A DNA stretch of 64,000 nt from SURF-28 sp034521465 (GCA_034521465.1 JAXHMN010000008.1:1-64000), one strand, 5' to 3'; shown: positions 47,367 to 58,535, counted from the first letter of the stretch. Numbers and translations: made by a program. The notes: generated from the sequence alone by a model not told the origin.

Positions 47367-48860
47367 TTAATTTCTTGTGAAATTTGCTAAAGTATTACAA
47401 ACCTTATCTTGAATGTAATTTGCAAGTTGCGAAGGTACTAAAAAGTTATTAACTATTAAAGATACAACAAGAGGTTCACCATCGGCGGTTTTTATATAAC
47501 CGGCAAGTGCTCGTGCATTTTTTAAGTATCCAGATTTCCCTCTAAAATTATTTTCTGCATCTGTACGATTCATTCGTTGGGCGAGTGTTCCGCTGAAACC
47601 AGCAAGTGACAAAGAATTATAAAAACTTTCAAACTCGTCACTTTTGTACATGTATGCCAGTAACTTTGTGATCTGTGAAGGTGTAATTAAATTGTAAAAA
47701 GATAGCCCCGAACCATCGGCAATTGAAATGTTTTCTTGGTTAATGCCCATTTTATCTAATATACTTTTTACTGCTCGAATACCGTTTTCTCTATTTCCGT
47801 AGCCATAAATTTCAAATCCTAGCGTTTTCAGCAATTGTTCCGAGTAAAAATTGTTACTGTTCTTGTTTATCTCTTCAACAAGGGAAGCCAATTTTTCAGA
47901 TTCTTTTTAAACAAAATTGAAGAGCCGATTCAACTTCAGTCATATCATCTATTTCAACATCCGCAGCATGTCCGTTGATCTCAATGTCATTTTCAATAAG
48001 ATAATTGTACAGCGTGTTTGTAAAGAAATGAGTTGGATCTTTTGTAGGAATAAATGTTCTTTTGTTATCGTCTAAAACAGAAATTTTTCCGGAAAGTATA
48101 ACCAAGTTTGAACCAGGTTTATGAATAATTTCTATTTCAGATTTTTCTTTGTCTCCTACAGTAATGACCTTGTTCAAAATTTCATAAGAATTGTTCGACG
48201 GAAAAACAGAATGATCAGCAGGATGTCTTACTTGTGTTGGTTTAACATTTATAACAATCGAATTATTGTTTAGACAGAATGCACCGGAAGGTTGAGCAAA
48301 CCAATTGTTTTCGTATTCCGCCAGCCAGCCGGGCAATCTATTATCTGTTTCATAATGTCTGTCATCTCCAATAAGATTACCCCGTATCCCGGTTATGCCA
48401 AGTTGTTTCAACGAAACCGTCCATTCTGAAAATATATTTCTTTGATTTTTCATATTAGCATATATTGACGGATCTCCCGATCCAACTATATATAAATTCC
48501 CGTCGAGAATACCATCGACAATTTTACCGTCCGAATAAAATTCTGTTGTATAATTATAATCAGAGCCAAGCAATAATAAAGCTGTTGATGATGTAAATAT
48601 TTTCATCAAACTGGCGGGAAGAAAAAGTTTATCTTGATTTAATTTGTAAAGTGTTTCGCCGTTTTGAAGTGATTGAATTGAAACACCCCAAATTGCATTT
48701 GCAAATTAAGATCGTTGAATGCCTCATCCAACTCTTGCCGCAGCTCTACCAAGTTATCTATTTCAGAGAGAGGTAAATAAACCGAATCTTGCTTATCGAT
48801 TGTTTGTCCAAAAGAGTTAACAAAAATTATTATAATGATGATTATAAATTTTTTCATCAT
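47367..48860 (-). CDS. dacB: D-alanyl-D-alanine carboxypeptidase/endopeptidase, S13 family (frameshifted)
   Basis: Periplasmic PBP4-type enzyme. Signal peptide MMKKFIIIIIIIFVNSFGQ. The region at the first junction (48600-48700) encodes FLPASLMKIFTSSTALLLLG, giving the S-x-x-K motif with nucleophile Ser. The 47896-48609 frame holds the inserted domains (YIVGSGDPSIYANMKNQRN). The last frame has ADGSGLSFYNLITPSQITKL and FRGKSGYLKNARALAGY (K-S-G motif). Shifts near 48700 and 47910. About 495 residues. Confidence 0.87.
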
Positions 48861-49566
48861 AAATACTTTTGAATTTCTGAATAAGCAATTTTTCGGTTCT
48901 TCCCTACCGGTATTTTATCTACGGTAAAGTGTCCAAATTTTGTACGATGAAGGTTTATCACCGAATATCCAAGCGAATCGAACATTCTTTTTACAAAATG
49001 ATTTCTTCCTTCAAAGACTTCAACCCCTACAATTTTAAAATTATTTTTTCTCGGGAAAAAGATTTTTGAAAATTTACTTTTGCGTCTATCTACATTGATA
49101 CCTTTCTGATATTTTAATCGATCTTCTTTTGTTAACGCTCTGTCAAGCTCAGCAATATACTCACGTGTAATCTTATTAGTTGGGTGGGTGATCACATTTG
49201 CAAAATCGCCATCATTCGTTAGCAATAGTACACCGGTAGTATCATAATCTAAACGACCAACCGGAAAAATAGTTTTATCGGTATTTATTAGATCAATAAC
49301 GGTTTTTCTTTTTTTTCGTCGGCAGTAGTAGTAATGAATCCTTTTGGTTTATTTAGAATGAAATAAACTTTCTTTTCCGGACGAACAACTTCTCCATCAA
49401 ATTTAACAAGATCATCCTCGGTTACTTCATAACTAAAATCAGAAACCACTCTACCATTAATGGTGATTCTTTCTTGTTTAATAAACTCTTCCGATTTTCT
49501 GCGTGATGCAATTCCGCATTCAGAAAGATATTTATTTAATCGTGTCTTCGTCGAGGTCTGTGTCAT
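48857..49566 (-). CDS. rluB: Pseudouridine synthase RluB/RsuA family (frameshifted)
   Basis: S4 domain at the start (TRLNKYLSECGIASRRKSEE, ERITINGRVVSDFSYEVTED), KVYFILNKPKGFITTTADEK, then after a shift near 49295 the catalytic segment GRLDYDTTGVLLLTNDGDFA, and GRNHFVKRMFDSLGYSVINL. Start taken at ATG 49566 (MTQTSTKTRLNKY), inside the scpB end; the longer frame start at 49584 has no added homology. Modifies 23S rRNA. scpB-rluB adjacency is common. Confidence 0.88.
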
Positions 49567-50176
49567 TTTCCAACTCTTCTTCAATTTCGTTCATCATTAT
49601 TTTACGCTTCTGTTCAATGAAATCATCATCTTGCATTATTTCTTCAATCTCTCGCGGTTTTGGTAATTCGGAAATTTTATGCAGTCCAAAATATTTCAGA
49701 AATTCATCTGTAGTAATATATAGCAGCGGTCTTCCGATTGTTTCGGCTCTTCCTTTGATTGTAATCAAATTCTTTTCAAGAAGAGTGTTTATCATGTAAT
49801 CCGAATTCACACCACGAATTGATTCAATTTCCGGTTTAGTAATCGGTTGTTTATATGCAATTATGGCTAATGTTTCGAGTGCAGCTTGACTTAATCTGCG
49901 TTTACTTTTTTCTGTCGATAAGTAACCCAAATACTTTGCATAATCCGGTTTTGTAGCAAAAGCATAACCGTTTGCTATTTTAACAATATGGAAGGAAAGT
50001 TCTATTTCCTTATACTTTTGATTTAGCTGCTCAACACATTCGTCAACATCGGTTGGGTTTATTTCGATGTCGTCGCCGTCAATCTCTTTAATTGCGTTAA
50101 TGATTTCATCTTCTTGTATTGAGTCATCCGAAGCAAAAATTAATGCTTCGATAACCGAGTTATATATTTTGTCCAT
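49532..50176 (-). CDS. scpB: Segregation and condensation protein B
   Basis: 214 residues, intact. Tandem winged helices: YNSVIEALIFASDDSIQEDE, RRLSQAALETLAIIAYKQPI, TKPEIESIRGVNSDYMINTL, LEKNLITIKGRAETIGRPLL, YITTDEFLKYFGLHKISELP. Part of the SMC-ScpA-ScpB complex. The acidic C-terminal tail (ELENDTDLDEDTIK) overlaps the rluB start. Lies 38 bases downstream of scpA. Confidence 0.94.
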   Translation of the reverse strand: MDKIYNSVIEALIFASDDSIQEDEIINAIKEIDGDDIEINPTDVDECVEQLNQKYKEIELSFHIVKIANGYAFATKPDYAKYLGYLSTEKSKRRLSQAALETLAIIAYKQPITKPEIESIRGVNSDYMINTLLEKNLITIKGRAETIGRPLLYITTDEFLKYFGLHKISELPKPREIEEIMQDDDFIEQKRKIMMNEIEEELENDTDLDEDTIK

Positions 50177-50214
50177 TTTCTGCTACTTCTTCTATATGAT
50201 AAAGTTCAAAGTCA

Positions 50215-50901
50215 TTAAAACTGTGTGATTCTCTCTAAGCCCAAACGTCCCATTTTAATCATCTCTAACATAGCAATGAATGTCACAATAATTTTAATCT
50301 TGTCGTTGAGTTCACGCATCAATTCAAAAAAATATAATTTTTTGTTTTCATTTACTCGCCGTTCTAAAAAATCAATCTGTTGATCGATTGTTACATTCCA
50401 CTTTTTAACATGATGAATCGGTTCTTGCGGTTTCTCTTCCATCGCTTTATGAAATGCACTTATCAAATCATACAAAGTTATATTTTTGAGTAGAGAATCA
50501 AGTTCCGGCGGAGATTCTTTTGCGTCATGTTTGAAGAAATTTCTAAAATAGACTTTACGTTGATTCGATTCCAAGTAAGAAAACTCTTCGGAGGTTTCTT
50601 TATATCTTTTGTACTCAAGGAGCGCTTGTACTAGATCCGCACGGGGGTCAATCTCTTCCCCTTCTTCATCGATTTCTTTTGGAAGCAGCATTCTTACTTT
50701 TATCTGCATCAATGTTGAAGCCATTAAAATAAAATCTCCTGCCACTTCAAGATCTAGTTTTTCCATTAACCGTAAATACTGCATGAACTCTTTTGTAATG
50801 TGGGAGATAGGAATATCGTAAATATCCAGCTCATCACGCTTGATGAAAAAAAGGAGCAGATCTAACGGGCCTTCAAAATCTTGCAGTTTGATTTTATACA
50901 T
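50215..50901 (-). CDS. scpA: Segregation and condensation protein A
   Basis: 228 residues, intact. YKIKLQDFEGPLDLLLFFIK, RDELDIYDIPISHITKEFMQ, AGDFILMASTLMQIKVRMLL are the kleisin N-terminal hallmarks; the C-terminal winged helix is KIIVTFIAMLEMIKMGRLGL. Bridges SMC heads in chromosome condensation. Two bases after the trpS stop, so trpS-scpA-scpB-rluB form one unit. Confidence 0.95.
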   Translation of the reverse strand: MYKIKLQDFEGPLDLLLFFIKRDELDIYDIPISHITKEFMQYLRLMEKLDLEVAGDFILMASTLMQIKVRMLLPKEIDEEGEEIDPRADLVQALLEYKRYKETSEEFSYLESNQRKVYFRNFFKHDAKESPPELDSLLKNITLYDLISAFHKAMEEKPQEPIHHVKKWNVTIDQQIDFLERRVNENKKLYFFELMRELNDKIKIIVTFIAMLEMIKMGRLGLERITQF

Positions 50902-50903
50902 TT

Positions 50904-51883
50904 CTAACCAATTTGCATTTTTTGGTGAACTTCATCCATCGTTGTTTGTGCAATTACTTGGGCTTTCTTTTCACCTTCAACGAGAATTTCTTCAACTTTC
51001 TTTTTATCGTTTTCTAACTCTTTGCGCTTTTCAATTATCGGTTCCAAAAATTCATTTATTTTTTCAGAGCATTTCATTTTGCAATCAACACAGCCGAGTT
51101 CGCCCGACCGGCATCCCGCTGCTATTTCCTGTTCACCTTCGGGATTGAATTTTTTATGATATGAATAAACCAAACATATTTCCGGTCTTCCGGGATCATT
51201 TTTTCTAACTTTCTGCGGATCGGTAACAGCTTTTCTCATTTTCTGAATAACTGTATCTGGATCATCCGAAAGTAATATTGTATTGTTAAGTGATTTACTC
51301 ATTTTTGCTTTCCCATCCAAACCAACTAATCTTGCAAATTTTGTTAACAATGGTTCCGGTTCGGGAAAACTTTGCCGTACTGATTGTTGAATTTGCGTGC
51401 AACTTCGCGGGTTATTTCAACATGCGGTACTTGATCTTCACCAACCGGAACGGCATCGCCTTTATACAATAAAATGTCTGCTGACTGCAGCACAGGGTAC
51501 CCAAGATGGCCGAAAATTATATTTTGAATATTGAGATCTCGGACTTGTTCTTTTACAGTTGGATTTCTTTCTAAACGTGCTTGCGTAACTAACATCGAAA
51601 ATATTAAAAACAATTCTGTATGTTCTTTAATTTGAGATTGTCTGAAAAACGGACTTTTCTCCGGGTCTAAACCGGCAGAAAGCCAATCAATTACCATTTC
51701 AATTGTGTTATCATAAATCTCAGAAGTATCAAGATTAGTTGTTAATACATGATAGTCAGCAATCAAGTGAAAATTTTCGTAAGTATCTTGTAAGCCGATC
51801 CAATTTTCGAGTGCACCAACATAATGCCCGAGGTGCAATTTGCCTGTTGGACGCATCCCACTAAGTATTCGTTTTTTTGCCAT
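50904..51883 (-). CDS. trpS: Tryptophanyl-tRNA synthetase (frameshifted)
   Basis: Class I synthetase. MAKKRILSGMRPTGKLHLGH, YVGALENWIGLQ has the HIGH-like motif; the second frame has the KMSKS motif (GLDGKAKMSKSLNNTILLSD) and PEICLVYSYHKKFNPE, GCRSGELGCVDCKMKCSEKI, QTTMDEVHQKMQI. The shift is at about 51345-51350. About 326 residues, normal. An essential single-copy gene, so the break is most likely a sequence error. Confidence 0.94.
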
Positions 51884-52106
51884 AAATTGAGTTGTTTTAA
51901 TGAAAAAATGAATTTTTGTTTAACTGGTAAAGATAATGAAATAATCTGAGATTTTGTGCAATTTCAATTAATGATCAGTGGACTGATTTCACAACCTATC
52001 ATTTAGGAATCCGCGTCTTAGAATCAAATTACTTTTGAACGTGATCCTTAAATAAATTCACAAATACGAATGAAGTTGATTTATCCTAATTAGGAAACGA
52101 AATAAA
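51884..52106. other. Intergenic region upstream of trpS
   Basis: 223 A/T-rich bases between two minus-strand genes (trpS and the HNH gene). No ORF, tRNA or T-box-like structure is recognised. It probably carries the promoter of the trpS-scpA-scpB-rluB unit and the 3' end of the mnmA-HNH transcript. Confidence 0.4.
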
Positions 52107-52730
52107 TTATGAATGAAAGAGAAATGGTTTCCATTTTTCTTCTAATCTGCCGGCAGAATTTTTAATAAACATTATATGGTTAGGCGCATAAGGTTTTAAG
52201 AGTAGATTCATCTTTGCTTCTCTCGGTGTTCTATCACCTTTTGTATTATTACAATTTAAGCAAGCCGCCACTAAATTTTCCCAGCTATGATCACCGCCTC
52301 GTGAACGAGGGATAATATGATCTAGTGTTAAAGTTAAATCTCCCCTGCCGCAGTAGCCGCATTTATGACCATCTCTTCTCAATATATTTTTACGGGTTAA
52401 AATTATTTTCTTGTAGGGAACATGGATATAGGAATTTAATCTTATGACACTTGGCCAAGGAAATGCTTGTTTTACAGTGCGGACTTCTCTATCATCCCGA
52501 TTCGCAACAAGTTGCGCTTTACCGAGAAACATAAGAATCATTGCTTTCTTTACGTTACAGATTGAAAGCGGTTCGTAGCTTTGGTTAAGAAGTAATACCT
52601 TTGCGTTTAGTGCACCGTTTGTTTGTACTTTTACTTCGAATGCTAACCTCCGGGCTAAAATTTCCTTGACGAATATAGTATAAATGATATAGAATAAAAA
52701 GTTATAACAACCCTTTAACTGTCGCGGCAA
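52107..52730 (-). CDS. HNH endonuclease family protein
   Basis: The open frame is 207 residues, but the first 35 residues have no recognisable similarity and overlap mnmA; the conserved protein begins near residue 40 (LNAKVLLLNQSYEPLSICNV). The HNH core is HKCGYCGRGDLTLTLDHIIP, RSRGGDHSWENLVAACLNCN, NTKGDRTPREA, with two Cys-x2-Cys zinc knuckles and the D-H-I-x-P-x-S-x-G-G-x-x-x-x-x-N pattern. This is the widespread single-copy bacterial HNH protein with KKAMILMFLGKAQLV upstream; biological role unclear and probably chromosomal housekeeping. Confidence 0.82.
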   Translation of the reverse strand: MPRQLKGCYNFLFYIIYTIFVKEILARRLAFEVKVQTNGALNAKVLLLNQSYEPLSICNVKKAMILMFLGKAQLVANRDDREVRTVKQAFPWPSVIRLNSYIHVPYKKIILTRKNILRRDGHKCGYCGRGDLTLTLDHIIPRSRGGDHSWENLVAACLNCNNTKGDRTPREAKMNLLLKPYAPNHIMFIKNSAGRLEEKWKPFLFHS

Positions 52731-53814
52731 ATTACTCCGCCGGCAAGGACGTAACCGTTATCATCATAGAGTACAGCAGATTGTCCTGGCGTAATTGCAG
52801 ATTTTGGTTCGTCAAATTCTATGGCAAATGTATTTTCCTCAGATTCAACAATTTTTGCTGAGGCACCTTTATCATTATATCTAATTTTTGCAAAGACTTT
52901 GCTTCCTTTTTTTAGAGTTTCGGAACTAACGTAGTTTACATCTTCTGCAAAAAGTTTACGTTCGAGTAAATCCTCTTTATTTCCAATTTCGATACGATTG
53001 TTTCGATGATCGATTTTTCTAACATACACCGGTTTTCCAAGAGCTAAGCCAAGTCCTTTTCTTTGTCCTACTGTATAAAAGGAATTCCTCTGTGCTCACC
53101 TACTTTTTCCCCGTCATAAACAATATCACCCGTGGAAATGTTTTCAATTACATCGGGAATTCTTTCACGCAAAAATCGCTCATAGTTGTTATCGGCTACG
53201 AAGCAGATTTCTTGACTATCCGGTTTACCGGCGGTTTTTAGTCCAAACTCTTCGGCTAATTCTCTAACTTGTGGTTTGGTGAAGCCCCCTAACGGAAAAA
53301 GTGTACGACTTAGATTTTCTTGGGTTAATCCCCAAAGAGCATAAGACTGATCTTTTCTATTATCTTCGGAATTTTTTAGTCTAAACCTACCGGAAACTTC
53401 ATCTTTATCCACAACTGCATAATGTCCGGTCGCTACATATTTTGCATCTAATGCATCTGCTTTATGAAGAAGTTCTTCCCACTTTATTTTTCTATTACAA
53501 ACAACGCATGGGTTTGGTGTTCTTCCGCCTAAATACTCATCTACAAAATTGTCAATAACTGCATCTTCAAATGCGCTTGTAAAATCAACCGTATAATGTG
53601 GAATATTATATTTATTTGCTACATTTTTTGCGTCGTAAATTGCATCCAGTGAACAACAGCCGGATTCATGCTTAGGCGCTCCACCGACTTCCACTAATCC
53701 CCATGTTTTCATTGTAACACCAATTACGTCATAACCTTGGCTATGTAATAGAGCAGCTGCTACGGATGAATCCACTCCTCCGCTCATAGCTACTATGACT
53801 CTATTCTCAATCAC
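52715..53814 (-). CDS. mnmA: tRNA 2-thiouridylase MnmA (frameshifted)
   Basis: Thiolates U34 of tRNA-Lys/Glu/Gln. VIVAMSGGVDSSVAAALLHS (PP loop), GRTPNPCVVCNRKIKWEELL with the first catalytic Cys, ATGHYAVVDKDEVSGRFRLK, SQEICFVADNNYERFL with the second Cys. After a shift near 53075 follow the central domain (TVGQRKGLGLALGKPVYVRK) and the beta-barrel end (AITPGQSAVLYDDNGYVLAG). About 366 residues. Confidence 0.94.
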
Positions 53815-53914
53815 AAATACTACCTTTCGATTTCGTTTAATGATCTAAAAATTCTTAAACAACAAAATTAGTTAAAATGTTTTAGAGAATCTACAGCGGA
53901 GAGAATATCCGCTT

Positions 53915-54307
53915 TTATGGTTGGATGTCATGGGATTTAGTCGATAGAATGGCAAAACAAGTTACGTAATGATCGGAATGACTCATGGTGATTCTCAATA
54001 ATTTGTCATCTCCAACAATTTCTTTCATCTTTCGAAAAAGACAAGGAACCGGTCTGCCGTTCGGCTGATTAATAATTTCAATATCTTGCCAGCTAAAACC
54101 ATTATCTCCGTTAAATGAGAGCGCTTTAGCAATTGCTTCTTTTGCTGCAAACCGGGCAGCTAAGTGCTGATATTTGTTTGCTTTATTTAAGCTGTATTCA
54201 AGTTCTTTATCGGTAAAAATCCTTCTCAAGAATTTTTGCCCGAATCTCTCAATACTTTTTTGTATTCGTTCAATTTCTATTATATCAATTCCAATTCCGT
54301 AGATCAT
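53915..54307 (-). CDS. acpS: Holo-[acyl-carrier-protein] synthase
   Basis: Transfers 4'-phosphopantetheine to ACP. 130 residues, intact. IYGIGIDIIEIERIQKSIER (metal-binding Asp), QHLAARFAAKEAIAKALSFN (W/A-A-x-K-E-A-x-x-K-A signature), IEIINQPNGRPVPCLF and ITMSHSDHYVTCFAIL. Two bases after the ggt stop. The 53815-53914 gap before mnmA shows nothing recognisable. Confidence 0.94.
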   Translation of the reverse strand: MIYGIGIDIIEIERIQKSIERFGQKFLRRIFTDKELEYSLNKANKYQHLAARFAAKEAIAKALSFNGDNGFSWQDIEIINQPNGRPVPCLFRKMKEIVGDDKLLRITMSHSDHYVTCFAILSTKSHDIQP

Positions 54308-54309
54308 TT

Positions 54310-56002
54310 TTAATATCCTATTGCTTTACCGTATCCTCTTTTATCAGAACTTCCCCATATTATTTGATTCTTATTATCTATAAAGATTCCTTCTACTCTT
54401 CCGATAATATTTGTTTCTTTTAAGTTATGCCTCTTTTCTTCGAGGGCGTTGAGAATATCTTTACTAAAACCAAATTTCTCATACACTATTTGATCCGGGA
54501 GCCATTGATGATGAAATCTGGGAGCATTTATTGCTTTACGGATGTCCATTCCAAAATTAAGAACATTTAGCATAACTTGTAAAACAGATGTAATGATCAT
54601 TGATCCACCCAGTAAACCAAGAACAAGTACCGGTTTATTTTGTTTCAAAACTATTGTCGGCGACATAGAACTCAACATTCTTTTTGATGGCTCAATTTTA
54701 TTTGCTTTACTTCCTCACCAGCCCAAATTGATTTTTCTCGCCAATCTTTGCGGTAAAATCATCCATATGATTATTTAGAAGAAAGCCTGTTCCGTCAACA
54801 ACAATTTTACTTCCGTAAGAAGAGTTTATTGATACGGTTGTACTTACCGCATTTCCATAAGCATCAACGACCGAGTAATGGGTTGTTTCATTCCCCTCAT
54901 ATAGCATAGATACATCATGTTCAATTTCTTCCGATGGTTTTGCATTTTTGCCAATCTGTGAGAATATCTCATCAACTCGTGTATCTGATAGTAGATAATC
55001 GATTGGTACATCGACAAAATCAGTATCACCAAGATAATTTGAGCGATCAGCATAAACATGTTTGAAAATTTCTGTTAATGTATGAATATAATCTGATGAT
55101 CCAAAATCATCTTCATCAAATTCAAATTTCTGAAATACACTTAAAATCTGTTGAACACATATCCCGCCTGAAGATGGAAGCGGCATGCCGATTACTTTAT
55201 ATTCCTTATAATTTCCTGAGACCGGTTCCCTTTCGATAGGTTCATAATCAATTAAATCTTGCATGGTAAAGTAACCACCATTCTTATCTGATGCAGAAAT
55301 TATTAAGTCTGCAATCTCACCGGTATAAAATCCGGCTGCACCATTTTCCTTAATTGCTAATAAAGATTTTGCTAAATCCTTTTGTTGAAATTTCTGTCCT
55401 TCGAATAATGAATCACCCTCATTTGTAAATATTCTTTGTGATGCATGATATTGATTGAATTCTTCATTAAAGTGATTAATCGAAGTGCATAACCAATAAT
55501 CGAGATGAAAACCATTTTCGGCTATTTCAATTGCAGGCTGAATTACTTGCTCAAGTTCCATCGTCCCGTATTTATCGAGAGCGTCAATCAATCCGGCAAC
55601 AGTTCCGGGTACGCCTGCAGCAGACCATTGCTTCAAACTTTTTTGCGGATCATAATTACCATCCTCGTCTAAAAACATATTGGAATGGGCTTTGGACGGC
55701 GCTTTTTCTCTAAAATCTATGGTGGTATTTTTCCCACTTGAAAGATGTATAACCATGAAGCCACCACCGCCAATATTTCCAGCCGAGGGATAAGTAACAG
55801 CAAGTGCGAATCCAGTTGCAACAGCAGCATCAATTGCGTTACCGCCGTTTTTTAATATTTCAACGCCAACTTGCGAAGCTAATTCACTAGCGGAGACAAC
55901 CATTCCGTTCCTTGAATATACTAATCCACCGGAGGCAAAAATTTCTGTAATAAAAAGTAGTAATAAAATGCCGGTAAATTTAGAATAGGTCAATGTTCGC
56001 AT
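54310..56002 (-). CDS. ggt: Gamma-glutamyltransferase (frameshifted)
   Basis: Periplasmic Ntn hydrolase that cleaves gamma-glutamyl bonds such as glutathione. Signal peptide FTGILLLLFITEIFASGGLV. VVSASELASQVGVEILKNGG, NAIDAAVATGFALAVTYPSA, GNIGGGGFMVIHL, then the autoprocessing site NETTHYSVVDAYGNAVSTTV (nucleophile Thr of TTHYSVVD) and SYGSKIVVDGTGFLLNNHMD. After a shift near 54700: MSPTIVLKQNKPVLVLGLLG, GSMIITSVLQVMLNVL. About 560 residues. Overlaps the mlaD start region by 23 bases. Confidence 0.93.
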
Positions 56003-56903
56003 CGACGTTAATTCCTTCTCCTTCTAATTGCTCTACAAGCAGCTTAGTAAGATGTTTCACATTTTGCATAGATTCTTTTAAGTCAATTAGAAAGTTTTCA
56101 TCATACAATAATTTACCTGCATTATTTTCTTGAGATTGAATTTCTTGAAGCAGAGCATCAAGTTTGCCGACAAATTGGTTTGAATTTTCTATAAGTTCTA
56201 TCGACTGCGCTAAAGTTTGTTTTATATTTTCCCGGTTTTCTTTAACCACTTTATTTGATGTGCTCATAAATTGAGAAGTGGAATCAATAAGTGATTTAAT
56301 ACCGGCTCTATTTTCATCAATCATACTTGATACTTTTACGGTTAATTGACTCAACTCACTTACTGAGTTTTTGAGATTATCATTAAATTCTTCATCACCG
56401 ATAATTTTATTCATTGTATTCAATGTAAAAGATAATTCCTCAATGATAGTTTTTATGTTTTCTTCCATACCGCTCAACATTGCCATAGCTGTTGAAATAT
56501 CTCCCGAAAAACTTCCTTCTTGAATAACAGAGAAATCAATTGAACTAGGAGCATCACCCGGTGAGATCTCAATTTTTTTACCGCCCATTAAATCTAACAT
56601 CATAATAGAAAATGTTGCATCGGTGTTTAATTGAACATCTTCATCCAAGAAAAGATTTACGAGGACACTGTTCTTATCAATATTTATTTTCTCTACGTAA
56701 CCTTTCTTTACACCGTTAATTGATACCGGGTCACCGGCGCTTAATCCCGCTACGGAATCAAATCTTACAGTTAATTCTTTCGGTTGTGAAAAGAGTGTGA
56801 AGTTTTTTGCCCACGCAAGTATAAACAGCGATATAATTATTGCTAATAAAACGCTGATTCCAACTTTGAGTTCAGCTCTTTTATTCTGATTCATTTTCTG
56901 CAA
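55980..56903 (-). CDS. mlaD: MCE/MlaD-family lipid-transport protein
   Basis: 307 residues. One N-terminal helix (VGISVLLAIIISLFILAWAK), MCE domain (LTVRFDSVAGLSAGDPVSIN, GVKKGYVEKINIDKNSVLVN, FSIMMLDLMGGKKIEISPGD), then a long helical region that probably forms a periplasmic barrel or tunnel. Binds phospholipid between outer and inner membranes. No MlaE/MlaF genes adjoin it in the window. Intact. Confidence 0.85.
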   Translation of the reverse strand: MQKMNQNKRAELKVGISVLLAIIISLFILAWAKNFTLFSQPKELTVRFDSVAGLSAGDPVSINGVKKGYVEKINIDKNSVLVNLFLDEDVQLNTDATFSIMMLDLMGGKKIEISPGDAPSSIDFSVIQEGSFSGDISTAMAMLSGMEENIKTIIEELSFTLNTMNKIIGDEEFNDNLKNSVSELSQLTVKVSSMIDENRAGIKSLIDSTSQFMSTSNKVVKENRENIKQTLAQSIELIENSNQFVGKLDALLQEIQSQENNAGKLLYDENFLIDLKESMQNVKHLTKLLVEQLEGEGINVDANIDLF

Positions 56904-57240
56904 ACTCTCTTATAGAATTAATTTCTTCATTAGTTAATGAAGAATCTTTTGTATAATAATCAATTTTCTTTAAAACTACTGATATATAATTCAAACCTTC
57001 CTCAAATTCCATATCTCGAGTATTATTTTTTAATTCATTCCATACAATTTTCAGTTGTTCTTTATCTTTGTCTTTCGCAAGTTTTTCAATGTATTCGTCC
57101 ACGGTACCGGTGGTCATCTCCAAAACTCTGCCTTTAACGAAGAACAGAATATCATCACCGTATTTATCAATTATATAAAAACTTGTGCCGATTAAAATTG
57201 TGAAGATTATTATTGAAGTTAAAAAGCAACCCTTTTTCAT
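56881..57240 (-). CDS. Hypothetical membrane-anchored protein
   Basis: 119 residues. N-terminal hydrophobic segment (FLTSIIIFTILIGTSFYIID) after MKKGC, which could be a signal anchor; the rest is acidic and helical (VDEYIEKLAKDKDKEQLKIV, EEINSIREFAENESE). The stop overlaps the mlaD start region, and the start abuts the CNNM-type gene stop, so it is part of the same operon. Function unknown. Confidence 0.6.
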   Translation of the reverse strand: MKKGCFLTSIIIFTILIGTSFYIIDKYGDDILFFVKGRVLEMTTGTVDEYIEKLAKDKDKEQLKIVWNELKNNTRDMEFEEGLNYISVVLKKIDYYTKDSSLTNEEINSIREFAENESE

Positions 57241-58535
57241 TATTCTTTACTACCGGATTGTGTTGATTCTACAAGTACTTTGTTGATACGATTATTTATC
57301 ACTTCTTTTATAGTGAATATAAATCCTTCATAATCCAAAGAATAATTTTCTTCCGGTATTGTTCCGGCGTGGTTAAAAATGAACCCACCGACCGTATCAT
57401 AATCATCGTCTTCGGATGAAAAATCATAGTTGAACAATTCATTCAATTCATCAATCGGGAGTTTACCGAGTACAGAATACTTGTTGGTTGATATCTTAAC
57501 AATCTCTTCTTCCTCAATATCATATTCGTCTCTTATTTCTCCAACAATTTCTTCAAGTATATCTTCCAATGATACTAAGCCGGACGTTCCGCCATATTCA
57601 TCAACTGCAATTCCTAAATGTAAGTTTTTAGATTGGAAATCATGTAGCAGTTCATTAATTAATTTAGTTTCCGGTACAAAAATCATTTCGCGGGCAATAT
57701 TTTTTAGAATCAGATTGCTCTTTACTTGATCACTTTTCCCAATATATGGGAGCAAATCTTTAGCATAAATTATACCTAAGATTTTATCCAAACTTTCTTC
57801 GTATAACGGGATTCTACTATGTCCCGATTCAACAATTAATTTTAATAATTCATCAAAATCGGTATCTATTGACACAGCCGTCATATCAACACGCGGTGTC
57901 ATTATCTCTCTGACGGTGATATTCTTAAAGCCGACCAAGCTAGATATTAATTCATGTTCGTCTTCTTCTATAGTACCTTTTTCAACCGATAAATCTGCGA
58001 GATCAGTTAATTCAGATGTAAGTATTGCAGTTCTATCTTTACCGAGATCAAATTTTGAGGAAATAGCTTTTAAGATCTCGGCTATAATCTTTGAAACCGG
58101 ATAAACGATTACCCCAACCCAATAGAGAGGTAATGATATTGCTCTCGAAAAAGTTAGTGGATATTTTGTAGCCCAAACTTTTGGTGTAATTTCGCCAAAA
58201 ATTAATATTAGTACGGTAAGAATTATTATTTGAGAAAGCAGAGTAACTTCAATAGAAATATTATAAAAAGCAGCAGCATCAAGGGCTAATGTAACCGCAA
58301 TAATTGATGCTGCTACATTTATAAAATTATTACCCAAAAGTATTGTTACCAGCAAACTTCGCGGACTCTCAATTAAATTGATTATATACCTTGAAGTTAA
58401 ATTTCTTTCCTTCTGAAGCTCCTTAATTTTCTTTTTGTCTAAAGAAAATAGTGCAACCTCAGAACCGGAAAAAAATGCTGATGCTATTAATAAGACAACT
58501 AACGATAATAATCGATAATACCAATCAACTTCCAA
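57240..58535 (-). CDS. CNNM/HlyC-CorC family transporter-like protein
   Basis: 431 residues. DUF21 transmembrane region (LLSLVVLLIASAFFSGSEVA, LFSLDKKKIKELQKERN, SLLVTILLGNNFINVAASII, LIFGEITPKVWATKYPLTFS), two CBS domains (VREIMTPRVDMTAVSIDTDF, SGHSRIPLYEESLDKILGII; HLGIAVDEYGGTSGLVSLED) and a CorC_HlyC C-terminal domain. Linked to magnesium or cobalt handling. Intact. Confidence 0.9.
   Translation of the reverse strand: MEVDWYYRLLSLVVLLIASAFFSGSEVALFSLDKKKIKELQKERNLTSRYIINLIESPRSLLVTILLGNNFINVAASIIAVTLALDAAAFYNISIEVTLLSQIIILTVLILIFGEITPKVWATKYPLTFSRAISLPLYWVGVIVYPVSKIIAEILKAISSKFDLGKDRTAILTSELTDLADLSVEKGTIEEDEHELISSLVGFKNITVREIMTPRVDMTAVSIDTDFDELLKLIVESGHSRIPLYEESLDKILGIIYAKDLLPYIGKSDQVKSNLILKNIAREMIFVPETKLINELLHDFQSKNLHLGIAVDEYGGTSGLVSLEDILEEIVGEIRDEYDIEEEEIVKISTNKYSVLGKLPIDELNELFNYDFSSEDDDYDTVGGFIFNHAGTIPEENYSLDYEGFIFTIKEVINNRINKVLVESTQSGSKE

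Noticed and set aside
51884..52106. T-box or tRNA-like leader in front of trpS.
   Set aside because: No stem I, specifier loop or T-box sequence could be found by eye, and T-boxes are rare in this group.
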